Numbered from the stretch's first letter, positions 10,999-24,152 are shown. The stretch is DNA of 64,000 bases from Acanthochlamys bracteata (GCA_019914995.1 CM034137.1:4072155-4136154), one strand, 5' to 3'. Numbers and translations are program-made. The notes: generated by a model not told the origin, from the letters alone.

Positions 10999-13900
10999 TG
11001 GCATCAGAGCATGGTTTAAAGAAAATTCGAAAACTGTTCGTCACTGTCGTGTAAAAATGTGTCTGGTAAATTCCAATCAGATACATCCATTCGCTATCAT
11101 AGAATAACAATAGTGCCTATTAGTCTCCGACCAGAGCCGATGGATTGATCGGAATTGAAGAAAAAAAAAATTCTATAACCTAGTGTTTCTGCCACATCGT
11201 TGCCTATCCCACTACCGCGCCTGTTGCTGCGTAGGTTTCCTTCAGCCACTACTACTCACATCTCCCTACTACCACAATGGCACTGCTGCTAGATTTATCT
11301 TTGGTGCCACTGATACTACCGTCGATGCTGTTGTATTCATCTAATTACGTCGTTCGGCATTGACTTCAATTGATCTGCTCGATCACCTATACTAGACGAT
11401 CAAACGCCGCCGCTCAACTCACCGATCCAATCAAGATTTGATGACCCAAAAGACTCGGTCGACACAAACTAGTTAACTAAGCTCTATTGACTCGACTGAT
11501 CCTGACTATCCGAAACTAGATTCTGACTAGAGACCGAACCGAACGGAATTAGACCGAAGTGAACCTGTTTCAGACCAGATGAAACCTAACTCGGACTAAT
11601 TTTGACATATCAAACTCATTTTTTTATCTATTCTAATTGATCCATACTAATTGATCAAGTCTAAATTTGAGATATCTATTTTCCTTCAAACTTGAAACAG
11701 CAGGGCTATATACTTATAGTGATACGATTGGCCACAGTTGGGATTAATGTTACACAATTAATTCGATATGTTGATTGGTGGGAAGAGTCGTAAAAAAAAA
11801 TCTCTCTAAAGGAGCACAAGTTAATCCAAATTCTTCAACTTCAAGTAATCAAAATTGTCTTGAATGTTTCAAATTTTAAATAAGATACAAAAAGGATTCT
11901 TGATTCTTAGTTGGTAGACCATATGGCATTTGATCTGAAAGAATTTCTGACAATAACTATTCGAATTAGACATAATATGACATATAACAATTGTGACACT
12001 TATCTAGTTACTGTTACTGAGACGGTGACATTGATGTCAACTCTCTCTATAGTCCTGCTAAATTGTTATATTTATATCAAATAATCTGTTATCTATTGGA
12101 CAAATTACTAACTAGTTAAAATTTATTGTTCTATTATACCCATATTTTTTATTACTTATACAATTGAACAAGAGATTATTTACTGTGGTACTAAAAAAGG
12201 GTGCGATATTAATTACATGATGTCAGTCTTTGAAGAATTCATAGAGTTCATAAATCTAAGACCGACAAAAAGAACAAAATTTGACTTTGACACCACATTC
12301 GATCGTGTTTTATTTTCTAGCTATCTACAATATTTATTAATATCTTTACTTCTAGCGTGAATTTCTGTGTGAAGATTTCATCCTTAGAAAGAGTCATCAA
12401 TTGAATTATTTTCATATTAAAAAAAAAAAGAAAAACTCTAATCAATTAGTACATGCGCATGTTTAGACATCGTCTACTGTTATGACACTTGTTGGGCTTA
12501 AATAGTTTTGATATTCGTGTATGATTTCAATTATATGAATAATATGTTATGAGTAATAGTAAAGTCGTAAATATTTTTATGCAATTTTATAAAATGGTAC
12601 GGACCTAATTTTACTTTCTTTTCAAGTATTATGATTTGATAATGTGTTATAAAAAATAAGAGTAAAATACAGGTATTTTTATACACTTTACAGAATCAAA
12701 CTTTCTTTCATATTTGAGTATTACGCTTTCATAATGAGATAATATATTAACACATCTTTAACACATTATATTCAAAGCAAGTTATTATTCATAAAACCAA
12801 TTGGTCATAAACACAAAAAAAAGGAGTAGCTGAAAGAAAAAAGTGACATATTTTAGAGATTTCTCATGCCTTATTATTTGCGCATCATATTTTACAACAT
12901 TATTAGATAGAAGTAGTTTAGTCTTCAAATTTTAGGATTAATTGCATCCCATATAAGATCTTGACCTTTAAAACATCTTTAAATTTTATTTACAAATATC
13001 ACTATACCGTTTGTTCTCTCACTTCTAACTCAAAATTTTAGAACTATTGCACTAGTACATCTAAAGAACATCAATGTGATCCATTCGCTTTAGAGTGTAT
13101 GCCTTGTATATGGTCCTAATTTGAAAGATGATCGTTGCAATCATTTTCCATAACGTCGTACTTTTATTATCGTAGACGTGATATTTTTTGAATATGAAAT
13201 TATTTTGTAAACTGTATATCATATTTAGATCGTTAAAAGGAGAAATAGATTATTCAAGATTTTAATTGACTTATTGTTGAACTAGGCACAAATTTAGCAC
13301 ATATTGAAAATAGTTGAATACAAGTTGAGAGTTACAGGTCAATTAAAAAATAACTTGAGAATGCCAAACTTATGCCGCAAGAAACAGAATGAGTAGAAAG
13401 AGCTGATGATGTGGAAAAAGCTCTCCTCTCTCATCGTATAATATCCTCTTCAATTTCTAAATTTATCTGTAAGGTAAGTTATGAGATTTAAAATGACATT
13501 TTGATTCAATCTAATCCAGTGGGAGGAATTATCAGTTACGATATAGAGAAAATCGTATAAAACCTCCATAGACATATTGACCATAAGGGTAAGATCACAT
13601 ACAACTTATTGTTACGTGTGGTTTTACCGGCTATCAACGTCATATAAAAGATTCAATCAATCATGTAGCAACTGTGCCTACTACTGACAGCACTTAAGAA
13701 ATCTTATTCGATTCTAAATCGACTAATGCTATTAATGAAGAAATTGAGTCTTTTATAATAATTTGACTTGAAAAATAGTAATATTGACCAAAGCTCAAAA
13801 AATAGTTGGTCATAAATGGATGGTATACTATTTAAATTAGATAGATATAACCATCAAGAGATATAAGTTAACGTTAGTCGACAAGAGATACTCATAGGCA

Positions 13901-15440
13901 TACGAAGTCGATTATCACGAGACTTCTACACCAATTACATGAGTTAACACCATCATAGTATTGATGTGTTTAACAACAAATGTTAATTGCAATATAATAA
14001 AATTTAATGTAAAGAACGCATATATTTATGATATAGAAGAAAATTTACATACAAAGTTTTCAGCTGAATATGGTGTATTAAAAAAAACTGAATATATGTG
14101 CAAGCTAAAAAATTACATTACAGATTGAAGCAGTCGCCAAGAGTATGGTTTGAAAGATTTAGTAAAGCTTTGGCAAATATATGTATAGATAGGGTAATGT
14201 TGATCAACATTATTTTTTAAAAATCAGAACGATAAAATAACTAATTTGGTCATTTATGTTGATGATGTGATTGTTATAGGAGATAACAAAAACGAAATCC
14301 AAACACTAAAGTATTATTTGACTCTAAATTTGAGATGAAAACTTTTGAAAAGTTGAATTATTTTCTAAACATTGAAATGACGAGATTTAAATAAGAGATT
14401 TTTCTATCACAAAAAAATATATCATTAACTTATTATTGAAGATAGAAATATTGGACTATAAATCAACAAATAAATAAACATTAAGAATCATAGTTTATAA
14501 AAACATTCTTATCAAGTGCCAACAGCCAAAAACAAATATTAACGATTGATAGGTAGATTAATATATCTATCACATGCTCACGCTAATATAATTAGTGCAA
14601 TGTGTATTGTTAGCCAAGTTATGCATTTTTTAAGTGTGTATGGAAATTACGAATAGAAGTTTAAAGTATCTGAAATCAGCATCAGGCAAAAGATTAGTAT
14701 TCATAAAGCGTAACTATTTAGATGTAGACGGATATACCGACGCAAATTGGGTAATACACACGACATATAGACGATCTATATCTGGCATTTTATTATGTTA
14801 GGTAATCTAGTCACTTGAGTAAGAAACAAAAGTTTGTTGTTCAATCTTTCGCTAAAGCTGAATATAAAGGAAGAGTATATGAAGTTCGTAAAGTTGAATT
14901 GCTTCGAATATAATTAATAGAAATTGATTTTACTCAAAAAAAAATCCTGTAGAATTGGACTTTGATAATAAGATTGTAATGAATATTGTTCATAATTCAG
15001 TGTGGTATGATTGTACCAGCATGTTGAGTTTGATCAATATTTTATAAAAAAATTGGATGGAAAATTAGTCGAATTGTTATTTACAAATTAGTACAGTTAG
15101 CAGGCATATTAATAAAATGAATCTTAATTAGAACCTTTCATGACTAAATGAACAAATTGGCATTGATAATATCATTACACCAACTTGAGGAGGAATGTTG
15201 GCATGAGTCAAACATATGCATTGAACATTTTAGCCTTATTAAGACTTATCTTACGAGTAATTTTAATTAGATTAGAACTTCCATTTTATTCAATCAGAAT
15301 CTTTAGAGATGTCAACGACAAATGCGGAAGACTCAAGTAAGAATTTTATATTATTGAATACAATGAAATAACTTTTCATCAAAGACCAACATTTCTAACC
15401 AAAAACAAAAACCTCACGAAAAGTAAAGTTCATAGAAGAA
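10999..15440 (+). mobile_element. Heavily decayed Ty1/copia retrotransposon
   Basis: Plus-strand copia pol remnants are readable only across frameshifts and stops. Near 13,730 is an NEEIESF-like segment before reverse transcriptase. At about 14,110-14,190 LKQSPRVWFERFSKAL is the conserved RT block, and at 14,256-14,282 YVDDVIVIGD is the catalytic YVDD box. At 14,660-14,790 come RSLKYLKSASGKRL and DGYTDANW of RNase H. A polypurine tract (GAGGAGGAA, 15187-15195) precedes TGTTGG at 15196, the probable start of a 3' LTR that fades out before the X8 gene at 15,447. The primer-site-like sequence at 10999 could be its 5' boundary; the 4.2-kb internal length suits a copia element. Not functional. Confidence 0.75.
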
Positions 15441-15446
15441 TGAAGA

Positions 15447-15927
15447 CTAACCTTGAAGGCAAACGACAGGAATCATGACCTGTAATTCCAAAAAAAATGA
15501 AGACCAAGTATCAATACTTCGTCAAAAGAAAGGAGCTTTCGGTTTGTGGAACAAACAAAAACACCAAAAATCAAGTGTTAAAAATTTTATAAAAAAAACA
15601 GAAATATAAGAAAATTCTTACTTGGGTCGAGAGAAGTTAGAGCACCGTTGCCGGAGAAGTTACAGGCATCAGACGTAGATCCACGTCGTCTGTCATTGAA
15701 GGCGTACGAAGCAAGCAATTGAAGAAAACCGGAGACATAGCAAGGTCCACCAGGCTGTATAGGCCTACAAGCCCAATTCAATGCATCTTGCAGCGCTGAG
15801 GGTCTTCCTCGTTGTTCTTCGCCACGCACCACAACTGCTCCTGCTGTTGCGCCATGGTTGTATTAGTGAAACTAATAGAGAAGAAGAACGAGACGAAAAG
15901 AAGAAGAAAGAGAGAGAATCCCGCCAT
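15447..15927 (-). pseudogene. X8/CBM43 callose-binding (PDCB-like) protein, frameshifted
   Basis: From the ATG at 15927 a signal peptide (MAGFSLFLLLFVSFFFSIS) leads into LWCVAKNNEED, the start of an X8 domain, which in plants binds beta-1,3-glucan (callose), often at plasmodesmata. The frame then breaks in a CCC run. Shifted by one base, the domain continues PSALQDALNWAC, PIQPGGPC, ASYAFND, ACNFSGNGALTSLDPS. Splicing at CCA|A|GTAAGA to the acceptor near 15,478 adds SHDSCRLPS, the expected end of X8, with a donor at 15,447 (AAG|GTTAGT). About seven residues with a conserved Cys are missing after NWAC. Later exons are not found; copia sequence begins immediately downstream. It could be a live gene with one sequencing error, but the deletion argues for decay. 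Confidence 0.75.
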
Positions 15928-16801
15928 GGTTGATCGAAGAGTTTGACTGAGAGAAGCTTAGAAGAATAAAATTAAAGTGTTTGAACTGGTTTAAATCCGT
16001 TGGGAAGAGGAGGAAGAAGAAGAGACAGAACAGCTGCAGTGGGGCACGAAAATCGAAGATAGTGTTGACCAGGTTTCATTCTTTTTGAGTCTTCGATTTT
16101 TTACTACGTTCGTCTTCCGTCGATGATTACTTATGGAAGTCTACGAATTCGACACTGTAGTGGCTTAACTTGAATTTTTCATAGGGATTATGGACACGTT
16201 TGACTTTAAATTTAGAGCTTTCGTTGCTATTTATATATTTTTATTGATAAAAGCGATCGTTAAGTTTTTTATTCGAAAGCTATTTTTTTTTAATTCTGTT
16301 TAGATAAATTTTACCGTTTAAAGTTTTTTTATAAAAAAAATTATAAATATATTTGACTAAACTTGTGACTGAAATATTTTTAAATATATAATAAATAATA
16401 TATTATTAAATTTTTAAATTTATGTTCATATAGTATCTAATTTTTTGAAAATTAATTTTATAATATATTTTTAAAATAAATTTTTGTTTATTATTTATTT
16501 TAATAATATTATAAACATATGAATAAATATATTATTAATATATTAATAATATTTTTAAATTAAAATTATTTAATATAATAATAATTAATACATTGATAGA
16601 AATGAATAAATAATATATTAATACATTAACAATTTTAAGCAAATTGATTCTTGCATTATCATAGGAGAAAATAAAACTCAAATAACCACTCATTACAACA
16701 ACAATCACTCAAAAAATCAGTAGAAAAATATTTCAACTTCAATCTTTTACTAGCTTTTGCTTGTAACATTTACAACAGATGAAAACAATAAAACAATACG
16801 A

Positions 16802-17059
16802 GCATGGGGAGTCAACCACACTATCAGAGACCACAACTTTATCACCAAGCACCTCCTTGATAACCTTGCATAGACCCTCAAACTTCTCCTTCAGTTCTTC
16901 CTTCTTCTTCTTCTCATCCTCACTCTCATCAAACATCAAACCTTTCTTGGTAGAAGAAACAAGCTTCTTGCCCCAAACTCCTTGGTGACCAAAGAAGATA
17001 CTCATCAATGGCATCCGCCATAAACAGCACCTCATAGCCCTTCTTCTTCAGCAAAAAAT
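16802..17059 (-). pseudogene. HSP90 fragment
   Basis: Minus-strand translation gives [19 protein letters not shown], then after a frame change [44 protein letters not shown] and [11 protein letters not shown]. These are consecutive blocks of the middle/C-terminal part of cytosolic HSP90. Homology stops after DSPC. The fragment has a frameshift and lacks a few residues between GDK and VVVSD. It is non-functional and lies inside element A, so it is probably a captured piece. Confidence 0.85.
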
Positions 17060-18750
17060 TGTACGCACAAGCAGCAGTGATATATCACTCATAGCTATAC
17101 TTGAACAAGAACAAACAGTTAAACCTATGCAAAATGGCCAGCAAATATTATGCTGAGGTTTCAGGTCACATATCCTCATAAATGAATAGTTTGACTTTTA
17201 TCCTAACTCAATCCATCCAAGACTTACTAGCTAGCTAGCTAGGAACTACTTACTTGAAACTGCACACATAATAATTGATCAACATCAAGACCTTCCTAGC
17301 TATATACAAGAGAATCAATGATCAATATATACTAGTTTTATGATTCAATTTTATGACAAGTGTTTCTTCATCTACAGAAGGAAAGAAATTAATATGCATA
17401 TACATATCCTTATGAAGAAGAAAATATTTAAAGAACCTTGGGGTGTCACAAGTGGCAAATGAATTTGTGTGCTTGCTTCTAGTAGCAACTAGCAATGATA
17501 GAAATCACAAGAGCTTTCTTTCTTTACCAATACAAAGAAGAAGAAAGAAAAAAAAAACGAAACAAACAAAAGAACCACCCATCATATCACCCCAGTTTTT
17601 GCAAAGAAAGCAAAAGAAGAAGCTAGCTCTCAAACTTCAAATAACAACATAGAATAACATAACATTAATCGCAATACTACCTAAACTTGTTTCTTTAATC
17701 AATTAATACATCTTGAGAGAAAGTTTAGCAAGAACTAATTAAATAGATCATCCAAAGTGAAGAAATAGCACTCAATCTTGAAATGCAACATAGAAGAGAT
17801 CAACTATAGTAACTATATAGCTAATGACTACAACCTTATAACTAAAACTCTTATCAAAATATATATAGAGATTAATAAAGAGATCTATTAGTAACGTAGT
17901 ATGTAATTAAGCAATACCTCCACAATGATCTATCTAGCTAGCAAGCAGTAGATGAAGAAGAAGCATTGACGTCGTTGTCGGAATTAACAAAGGATGTGGC
18001 GATAATGGCGTCGGCTACCTTTGCATTTGTTCTTCGCTGCCGCTATAAAACTCCACCCTCGATGTCGATGAACTGTCCGAGCTCATCGGCAAAGTCCATC
18101 ACAATTTAGATTATTTGTATACTTGATTAAGATCCAAAACTTCAATCACACTCATAATAATATCATGATCCAACTAAAAATGTTGGGCAACAAAAGTAGA
18201 CATCAGTGAATAGAATTGTGTATGCATGAAGAAAAGATGTAAGAAGCTTACCTAGTTTGGCGGGAAAGGAATCACCGAAAGAAAATTCGAACACTGCGTA
18301 AACGCAAACAATTAAAAAAACAGAGTAGGAGAAAGACGTTAACACGTCAATTAGCACGCCGGTGGCAAAAATCGTCTAAATCGATTCGACTCGTCCAAGC
18401 AATGCAATCTCTAAAAACAAGTTAAAAATTGACTCAATTGTGAAGAAAAAGCACTACCAAGTAAGAAGATAACTTTTAGGTGCTTACCGCAGTCGGAAGT
18501 CCGGCGGGAAGTTCGACGAAAACCTAATTTTACCCCCGCAAGGTGAAAGTTGGTGAAAAGACAACGGCTACGGATGAAAAGAAGGAAGGTGAAATCTAGA
18601 GGCAAAGGAGAGGTGCACGTTGCCGGAGAAGAAGCTTGTACACCGGCAGATCAACGAGTTCGAAGAGGAGTGGGTGGATGGCTGCAGGAGAGCAATGAGA
18701 AAAAGGAGAAAGAAATGAGAGAGAAGCCTGGGTTAGGATAATATATACTA
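17060..18750 (-). other. Interior of element A without a recognised gene
   Basis: Minus-strand sequence near 18,105 reads MDFADELGQFIDIEGGVL before a stop, and 18,740-18,490 is C/T-rich with a splice donor, both looking like gene-derived exons. I cannot assign either to a family. Confidence 0.4.
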
Positions 18751-18994
18751 ACGTTATTTTTCTAACTTAACATGGATAATATAGTCACTTTGCAGCACAG
18801 TAAAAATAAGTTTCCGTGCGGCTTTCTTTAAAAGCATCGTTTTGATGCTTTTGTTTTTGAACGAGATAAGCTGCTTATTTTCTGCAAAAGCATCTGCAGC
18901 CAAACATATTTTTCACTGTTAAGTGCTTCTTTTTATGCAAAAGCACTAAATAAGCAAAACCAAACATGCCCTGTATTACGCCATAGATGTTCGG

Positions 18995-19246
18995 GTGCGT
19001 TTGTTTTTGCTTTTTCCTAAAAAAATTTTTTAATTTTTTATTTCATACTTTTTAATATATATTTTATAAGTATTTAAAAATTTCATTTAAAATTTTAGAA
19101 AGTATAGAAAAATTTTATATAATAAAATTTTTTTATTATATATTTTTATTTTTTTAACAGTAAAAAAAATAAAACTTATTTTTCAAAAAAATAAAAATAT
19201 CTTTTATTTTAAAAAAATTTTATTTTATAGATAATTTCAAACGCAC
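18995..19246. mobile_element. Miniature AT-rich element (GTGCGTTTG termini), copy 1
   Basis: Begins GTGCGTTTG at 18995 and ends CAAACGCAC at 19246, a 9-bp perfect terminal inverted repeat around 234 bp of almost pure A/T. The interior matches copies 4 and 6 in order and composition. There is no coding capacity. No target duplication was recognised. Confidence 0.75.
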
Positions 19247-19278
19247 GAAAGCCGAAGCCCAATATGAGAAGGAGATAG

Positions 19279-19500
19279 AACGCGTTTGAGTGTGGATTTC
19301 GAAAATCACTTCTCAATTTTTTTGAATTTTTATTTTAATAAAATTTATTTAAAATTTTAAAATATAAAAAAATTTTACATTGTAAAATTTTTTATTATTT
19401 ATTTTTATTATGTTTTAAATCACAAAAATATAGATCATTTTTTGAAATATAATAAAATATTTTTTTATTTTTAAAAAATATTTGTATATGTACTTCCAAA
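19279..19500. mobile_element. Miniature AT-rich element, copy 2 (degraded ends)
   Basis: Begins near GCGTTTGAG and contains the family interior (AATAAAATTTATTTAAAATT, then TACATTGTAAAATTTTTTATT). The right terminus is eroded. Confidence 0.55.
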
Positions 19501-19538
19501 TATCTTCCAAAATAACCAAAGGTTTTATATTCAAAAAT

Positions 19539-19780
19539 TGCGTTTGGAAGAGCTTGTCAAAAAAATACTTATCAATTTTTTAATTTCATATTTTTTAATA
19601 AATTTTTAAAATTTTTTATAAGATTATTTAAAATTTTAAAAATATAAAAAATTTTAAATCATAAGTTCTTAATATTATTTATTTTTATTAAATTTTTAGT
19701 CATAAAAATAAAATATATTTTTTGAAATAAAATAAAAATATTTTTTATTTTATAAAAATACTTTTTATAAGCATTCTATG
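19539..19780. mobile_element. Miniature AT-rich element, copy 3 (degraded right end)
   Basis: Begins TGCGTTTGG and has the same AT-rich interior, ending with AATACTTTTTATAAGC. It lies directly after copies 1 and 2 in the same orientation. Confidence 0.55.
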
Positions 19781-21338
19781 TGGACGAATGAATATTGATT
19801 TATACACTTTGCCTAAACTTTATAAATAGTGCTGAAGGCAAATTCTCCTAGTGATTTTTCATGTTGCAGTAACAGTACAGGCTAAGTTTAAGAATTTGAT
19901 GCAAACTGGGTTAGAAATTTCACAACACCAGCGAATTTCCAGCTGAATCCTCTTCCGCTCTCTTCTGAAGAATGCATGCGGATGAAGCAGACGTCAATTC
20001 CTCCGGAGAAGAAGCTGGACTGATGGATTCAACCTTCCAATACTCGCAATTTTTTCATTTTATCTCTTGGGATCAACTAATCATCTCCTTCTCGTCCATA
20101 AACTTCACCTTCCGAATTTGATACTGAAACCTGTTTCCAATCGCACCACATTCTTAACATGATATATAACAACACCAAAGACGCTACTGCGGAATTGAAC
20201 ACAATAACTTTTATAATTCTCACAACTGCTGCATTGGACCAGTGCTTCTCGCGAATCAACTGACCTACTGCATGAGACCAAAGTCAGACCGCAGAGTTCA
20301 TTGCTCAAATAGGAAGTGTTCGGAAAACTTGATAGTGAACTAGGGACTAGGCCATGCAGAAGATTGTATGACAAGTTCAATCTGTGGAGACTGGTGAGTC
20401 TGCCTAATGAAGAAGGGATTTCGCCTTGTAATGACTCATTGAAGGAAAGATTGAGTCTCTCTATCTTGATAAGGTTTCCAAGCGAAGATGGAATTACCTG
20501 ACAGATTGTTCGTTCTCAAATCAAGTATGGTTTGTAGCTCTAATAGGACTTCAAGTTCTGACGGTATTGAACCTCTGAATAGGTTCTCGGAGAGCCTCAA
20601 CTCGTAGAGGATGTTGCAATGGTATCGAACCAGAGAGGTTGTTTCTGTTTAAAGCTAGAACGTTTAGAAATGTGAGCTTGCCAATCTCTGGTGCAATTAT
20701 GCCAGTTAGATTGTTGTCATGGATGCAAAGCTTGAGTAGGTTCGAACATTTGCCAAGTTCAGCAGGAAGAATGCCATGGAAGCCATTGGAAGAAAGGTCA
20801 AGCTCGCCAAGAGATATCAAGTTGCCTAACCAAGAAGGAATTTTTCCAAATAACTTGTTTCCTCTGAGAACGAGATGATTAAGCTGCTTCCAGCGTGAAA
20901 GATCAACCGGAATTTCACCAGTAAGATTGTCGAATGAAAGATCAAGAAATTCAAGTTGCTCGAGCTTTCCAAGTTATAATGGAAGTTTACCGGAAAGAAT
21001 GTTTTTGCCTAAACGAAGGCGAGCCGAGTTTTTGGATTCAGCAATGATTGATGGGATATCATCAGAAAAACTGTTGTTTGTTATGTCGAACACAACGAGA
21101 GAGGTTGATCCAAGGAGAGGAAGAATGCTTCCGTCGAACTTATTGTTTGGAATATTGATAATAGACAGGTTTTTGAGAGAGAACAGAGTTTGGAAGAACT
21201 TCTTCAAGCGAGTTGTTGTAGAGGGTGAGGGTGTTTAGATCTGTGAGGAATCAAAAATTGATGGCAGGCTTCCTGAAAGCCTGTTAACAGCCAGCGCCAA
21301 CGACTGAAGGTTCTTCTAGTAGCCCAAGCTTGTCGGTG

Positions 21339-23794
21339 TTGGATGTCACACCCGCTTACGGGCCGTGACAGGCACCGGTCCAAACCAAAGTCAAATCCTA
21401 TTTGAATTCGACTCAACCCAATAAGTTTTAATCAAAACACAATTTTCAATTTACACGTCCGAAATTTTTAAAATTTTTGATAAAACCTCTCCTAAATCTC
21501 GAGAGGAAACCTGTATAATTTTCATAATAACCATAAATACTCCAAATGATAATATTAGACATTAACTTTATATTAAACAAATATAACACTGGTGGCCTTC
21601 AAGCCAAACACATAAAAATATACTATAACACTTAATTAAACAACTTATTATATATACAACCCCTCGAAGTTACAGAGTCAACTATATGAAAAAAGAAGCA
21701 TGCACACTACCCTCAACTGACCGATTGACTAGCGTCACACTACTAGCTCCACTTAACTCGTCCTTAGCATATCTGGAAGAGGCCAAAAAAAGAAAAAAAA
21801 ATGAGCCCAGTCTCAATGAGATAAAATAGTAGATGCATCGTTTAAGGTGCCTAATGCATTACCTAATGTTTAGTTTCTATCTTTCTACATGTACAAGAAT
21901 GCAAAGGATAGATCATAGATCACTTATACCAAATCCTAAGTCGTCCCATACCGACTCAATCCTTAGTAGAGATAGTTCAGTTATATGCAATGCATATGCA
22001 TCAAACAATAATCATCCAACGAAAAGCGGATTAATATGCTTTAGGTGTATTATATAAATGCTTTATGAAACATCTCATAGAACATGTACATTAAAATTTC
22101 ATACAAATAAAAATAATACTAAATTATAGATACATAGTAAAATACAGCATAATAATAATAATAACTAACTAAATACTTAGATCAATATTATAAATATTGT
22201 AACGAATAATAAATACCAAAAATTATATTGGAAGTCAATTAAATAAGTCAATCAAAAACTTAAAACAATAGATATTCAATACCAAACAACAATCCATAAC
22301 AATCACACCAGTCGGAAAGTCAGAATAGATACTAAGGATAGCTCGTCCGCAAATCCATAATCTAGTTCGAATACCGTGGTATTATCACCCCCACGCATAT
22401 AGGCCCACTTATTCTACGGACGAAAGAGATAGGAGAGGAGAGATAAGATCCTGAACTCAGCCCCTGATTATCGCCTGCCTCAATGCAGTGCGAACATCCA
22501 AACATTATAAAATCCACAAATACCTCAATAAATAAGTTTAGCTAAAACTCATAAAATCACTAAATATAAATCATTAGCTTATCAAATAAAATATGAGCTA
22601 TCATATCTAATAGTTCCCAAATCATATACATAAAATTTATAAAACCGTCATCATAAATCATTTATCTCTTTAGGTAAAACATAATACTGTTATCTAATCA
22701 TTTATAAATCTTACAAATATATATTCATCATTCAATTTTCAACAAAGCTCATATTATACATAATCAATGCATTATAATCAATGTACTATTTATGCTATCA
22801 CAAATAATTATAATTGTTTAAGAAAGCAAGCATCACATACAATTATGCATTATGGAGGGTATACTTGTAATGCAAGAAATTAGCAAGGTTTGCCAGAGGG
22901 TCAAAGAAAATATTACATGTGTTAAAATTCTAACGTTAATTTAGGAAGGAAGATGGCACAGTAACACTCACCTTTTCTCCGTGCTTCTTTGCGGATCCAC
23001 GACTAACTCCAAGCCGAACCATTCACCTAGCACTCAATCCGATAACAAACCCAAAAGAGAAACCGCGTCCAACTCGACTTTATAACACGACGACGAGTTT
23101 CCCAATTATTGATCCGAACAACACCTAAGGTAAGATGGATTATGTGAAGGCTTAAAGACAAATTTTAGAAGTACAAAACATAAATCATATTTACCTCGGT
23201 TGTGGGCCCACCGGCTTGCCGGAGTTCGGCGATCTAGGGTTCCAGCCAAGAAAATTCTATACAACATAAGAAACAGCAGCACTAACCTAACTCAATTGAA
23301 TGAACGATTAGTCCAGGAACGAATGCCGGCAGTCAAAATTTGTCGATCGACGGCAACCGCAATGGGTCCACGCGAACCACCGCTCCAAACACAAATTAAA
23401 TTGAATCAACAAAAGGAAAGATTTAATACAATGACGAGAAGAATTTCTAACCAGCCGTCGCCGTCAAATCGCCGGCGAATTATCCGCCGCAGACGAACAG
23501 ATAATTAGCTTGCCTGAGCGACGCCAGTAGAGAGATGGACATCGAAGGAAGAAAGATTGGCCAAAGCCAGAGGTGATGGTCAACGGTTGGAGAGAAGACG
23601 CCAGTAGACAAGAGAAGCAACATGGAAGGATCGGGAGAAGAAAATAAGAGGGGAAGGAAAACAACGAAAGGAGAGGACTCTAGAAGAATGGAGAATATGA
23701 GGGAAGAAAATAATTCAAATTGGGCGCAACGAATTTGGGTCTAGCTAGTTAGGGTCCTTGTTGCCTAAACAAATATTTGGGGTATTACATTGGA
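21339..23794. repeat. 5-bp target site duplication TTGGA around the inserted LTR
   Basis: TTGGA is found immediately left (21339-21343) and right (23790-23794) of the inserted element. Removing the element and one TTGGA restores an in-frame LRR segment (LSG followed by PTPTSLG), which confirms the insertion point. Confidence 0.88.
21344..23789 (-). mobile_element. Solo LTR (2,446 bp), Ty3/gypsy Tekay/Del-like
   Basis: On the minus strand it begins TGTAATACCCC and ends GCGGGTGTGACA, with TG...CA termini and a 5-bp TTGGA duplication. Plant chromovirus LTRs (Tekay/Del type) have similar ends and multi-kilobase length; that assignment is inference. I see no gag-pol sequence, primer site or internal second LTR, so it is best read as a solo LTR left by LTR-LTR recombination. 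The small ORF near 23,200-23,508 lies within it and has no recognisable domain. Confidence 0.8.
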
Positions 23795-24152
23795 CCTGAT
23801 AAATCATTTTGCCTTAGGTGCAAAAGCACCAACTTTTTCAGGTTGCCAATGGACTCAGGATGGTGCCTGTGAATTGGTTCCCAAAAGAATCAATATTTTC
23901 TAAGCTCGAGCAATTCATTAGCTCTCTTGGAAATGATTCCTAACATCTGGATTTCATATAGATAAAGAATTTGCAGCTTCTTCAGCATTCTTATCTCCGC
24001 TGGAATTTTTCTGTGAGACCATTGTGGAAGCGTGAAAGTATTTCCAGATTACTAAGCTTTCCAATTGTGGTAGCAGTGTCTTAATGAAGCTCCTATTGTG
24101 TAGAATCAGATTGACCAAGTTGGCGAGGCGGTCTATGCCAATTGGAATCAGT

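Larger units (their letters stand above)
16192..18971 (-). mobile_element. Inverted-repeat transposon A with captured gene fragments
   Basis: The right end read inward on the minus strand begins GGGCATGTTTGG (18971-18960). The left end (16192) begins GGACACGTTTGAC, matching GGGCATGTTTGGC with three transitions. The right-end segment continues with AAAGAAAGCCGC and a TATA-rich region, the same order as at 39,561. The left-end segment (16,192-16,640) aligns over about 400 bases with the reverse complement of 43,279-42,750. So A shares both its head and its tail with element B. Inside are an HSP90 fragment, a probable 5' exon (18,740-18,490, ending CGACTGCG|GTAAGC) and unidentified sequence. No transposase was seen. 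The flanking trinucleotides (TAT, TGT) do not form a clear duplication. Confidence 0.65.
19890..24152 (-). pseudogene. LRR receptor-like kinase pseudogene (GASSHO-like), interrupted
   Basis: Minus-strand leucine-rich repeats are readable in both parts. Upstream part (24,152-23,790): GIDRLANLVNLILHN, LVLLHLRQNDLSG. Downstream part (21,343-20,105): KNLQSLALAVNRLSG, LKNLSIINIPNNKFDG, LVVFDITNNSFSDDIP, ARLRLGKNILSGKLP, LGELDLSSNGFHGILP, LNVLALNRNNLSGSIP and NLSYNLLHGLVPSSL. A Cys pair and a hydrophobic membrane segment (VASLVLLYIML, about 20,160) follow. The wording is close to GSO1/GSO2-type LRR kinases, which act as peptide receptors at the plasma membrane. No kinase domain follows. There are many frameshifts and stops, a 2,446-bp LTR insertion, and an abrupt end at 24,152 against retrotransposon sequence. 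Confidence 0.85.

Noticed and set aside
23200-23508. 102-residue ORF inside the solo LTR
   Set aside because: Lies wholly in LTR sequence, Arg/Pro-rich, no family resemblance.
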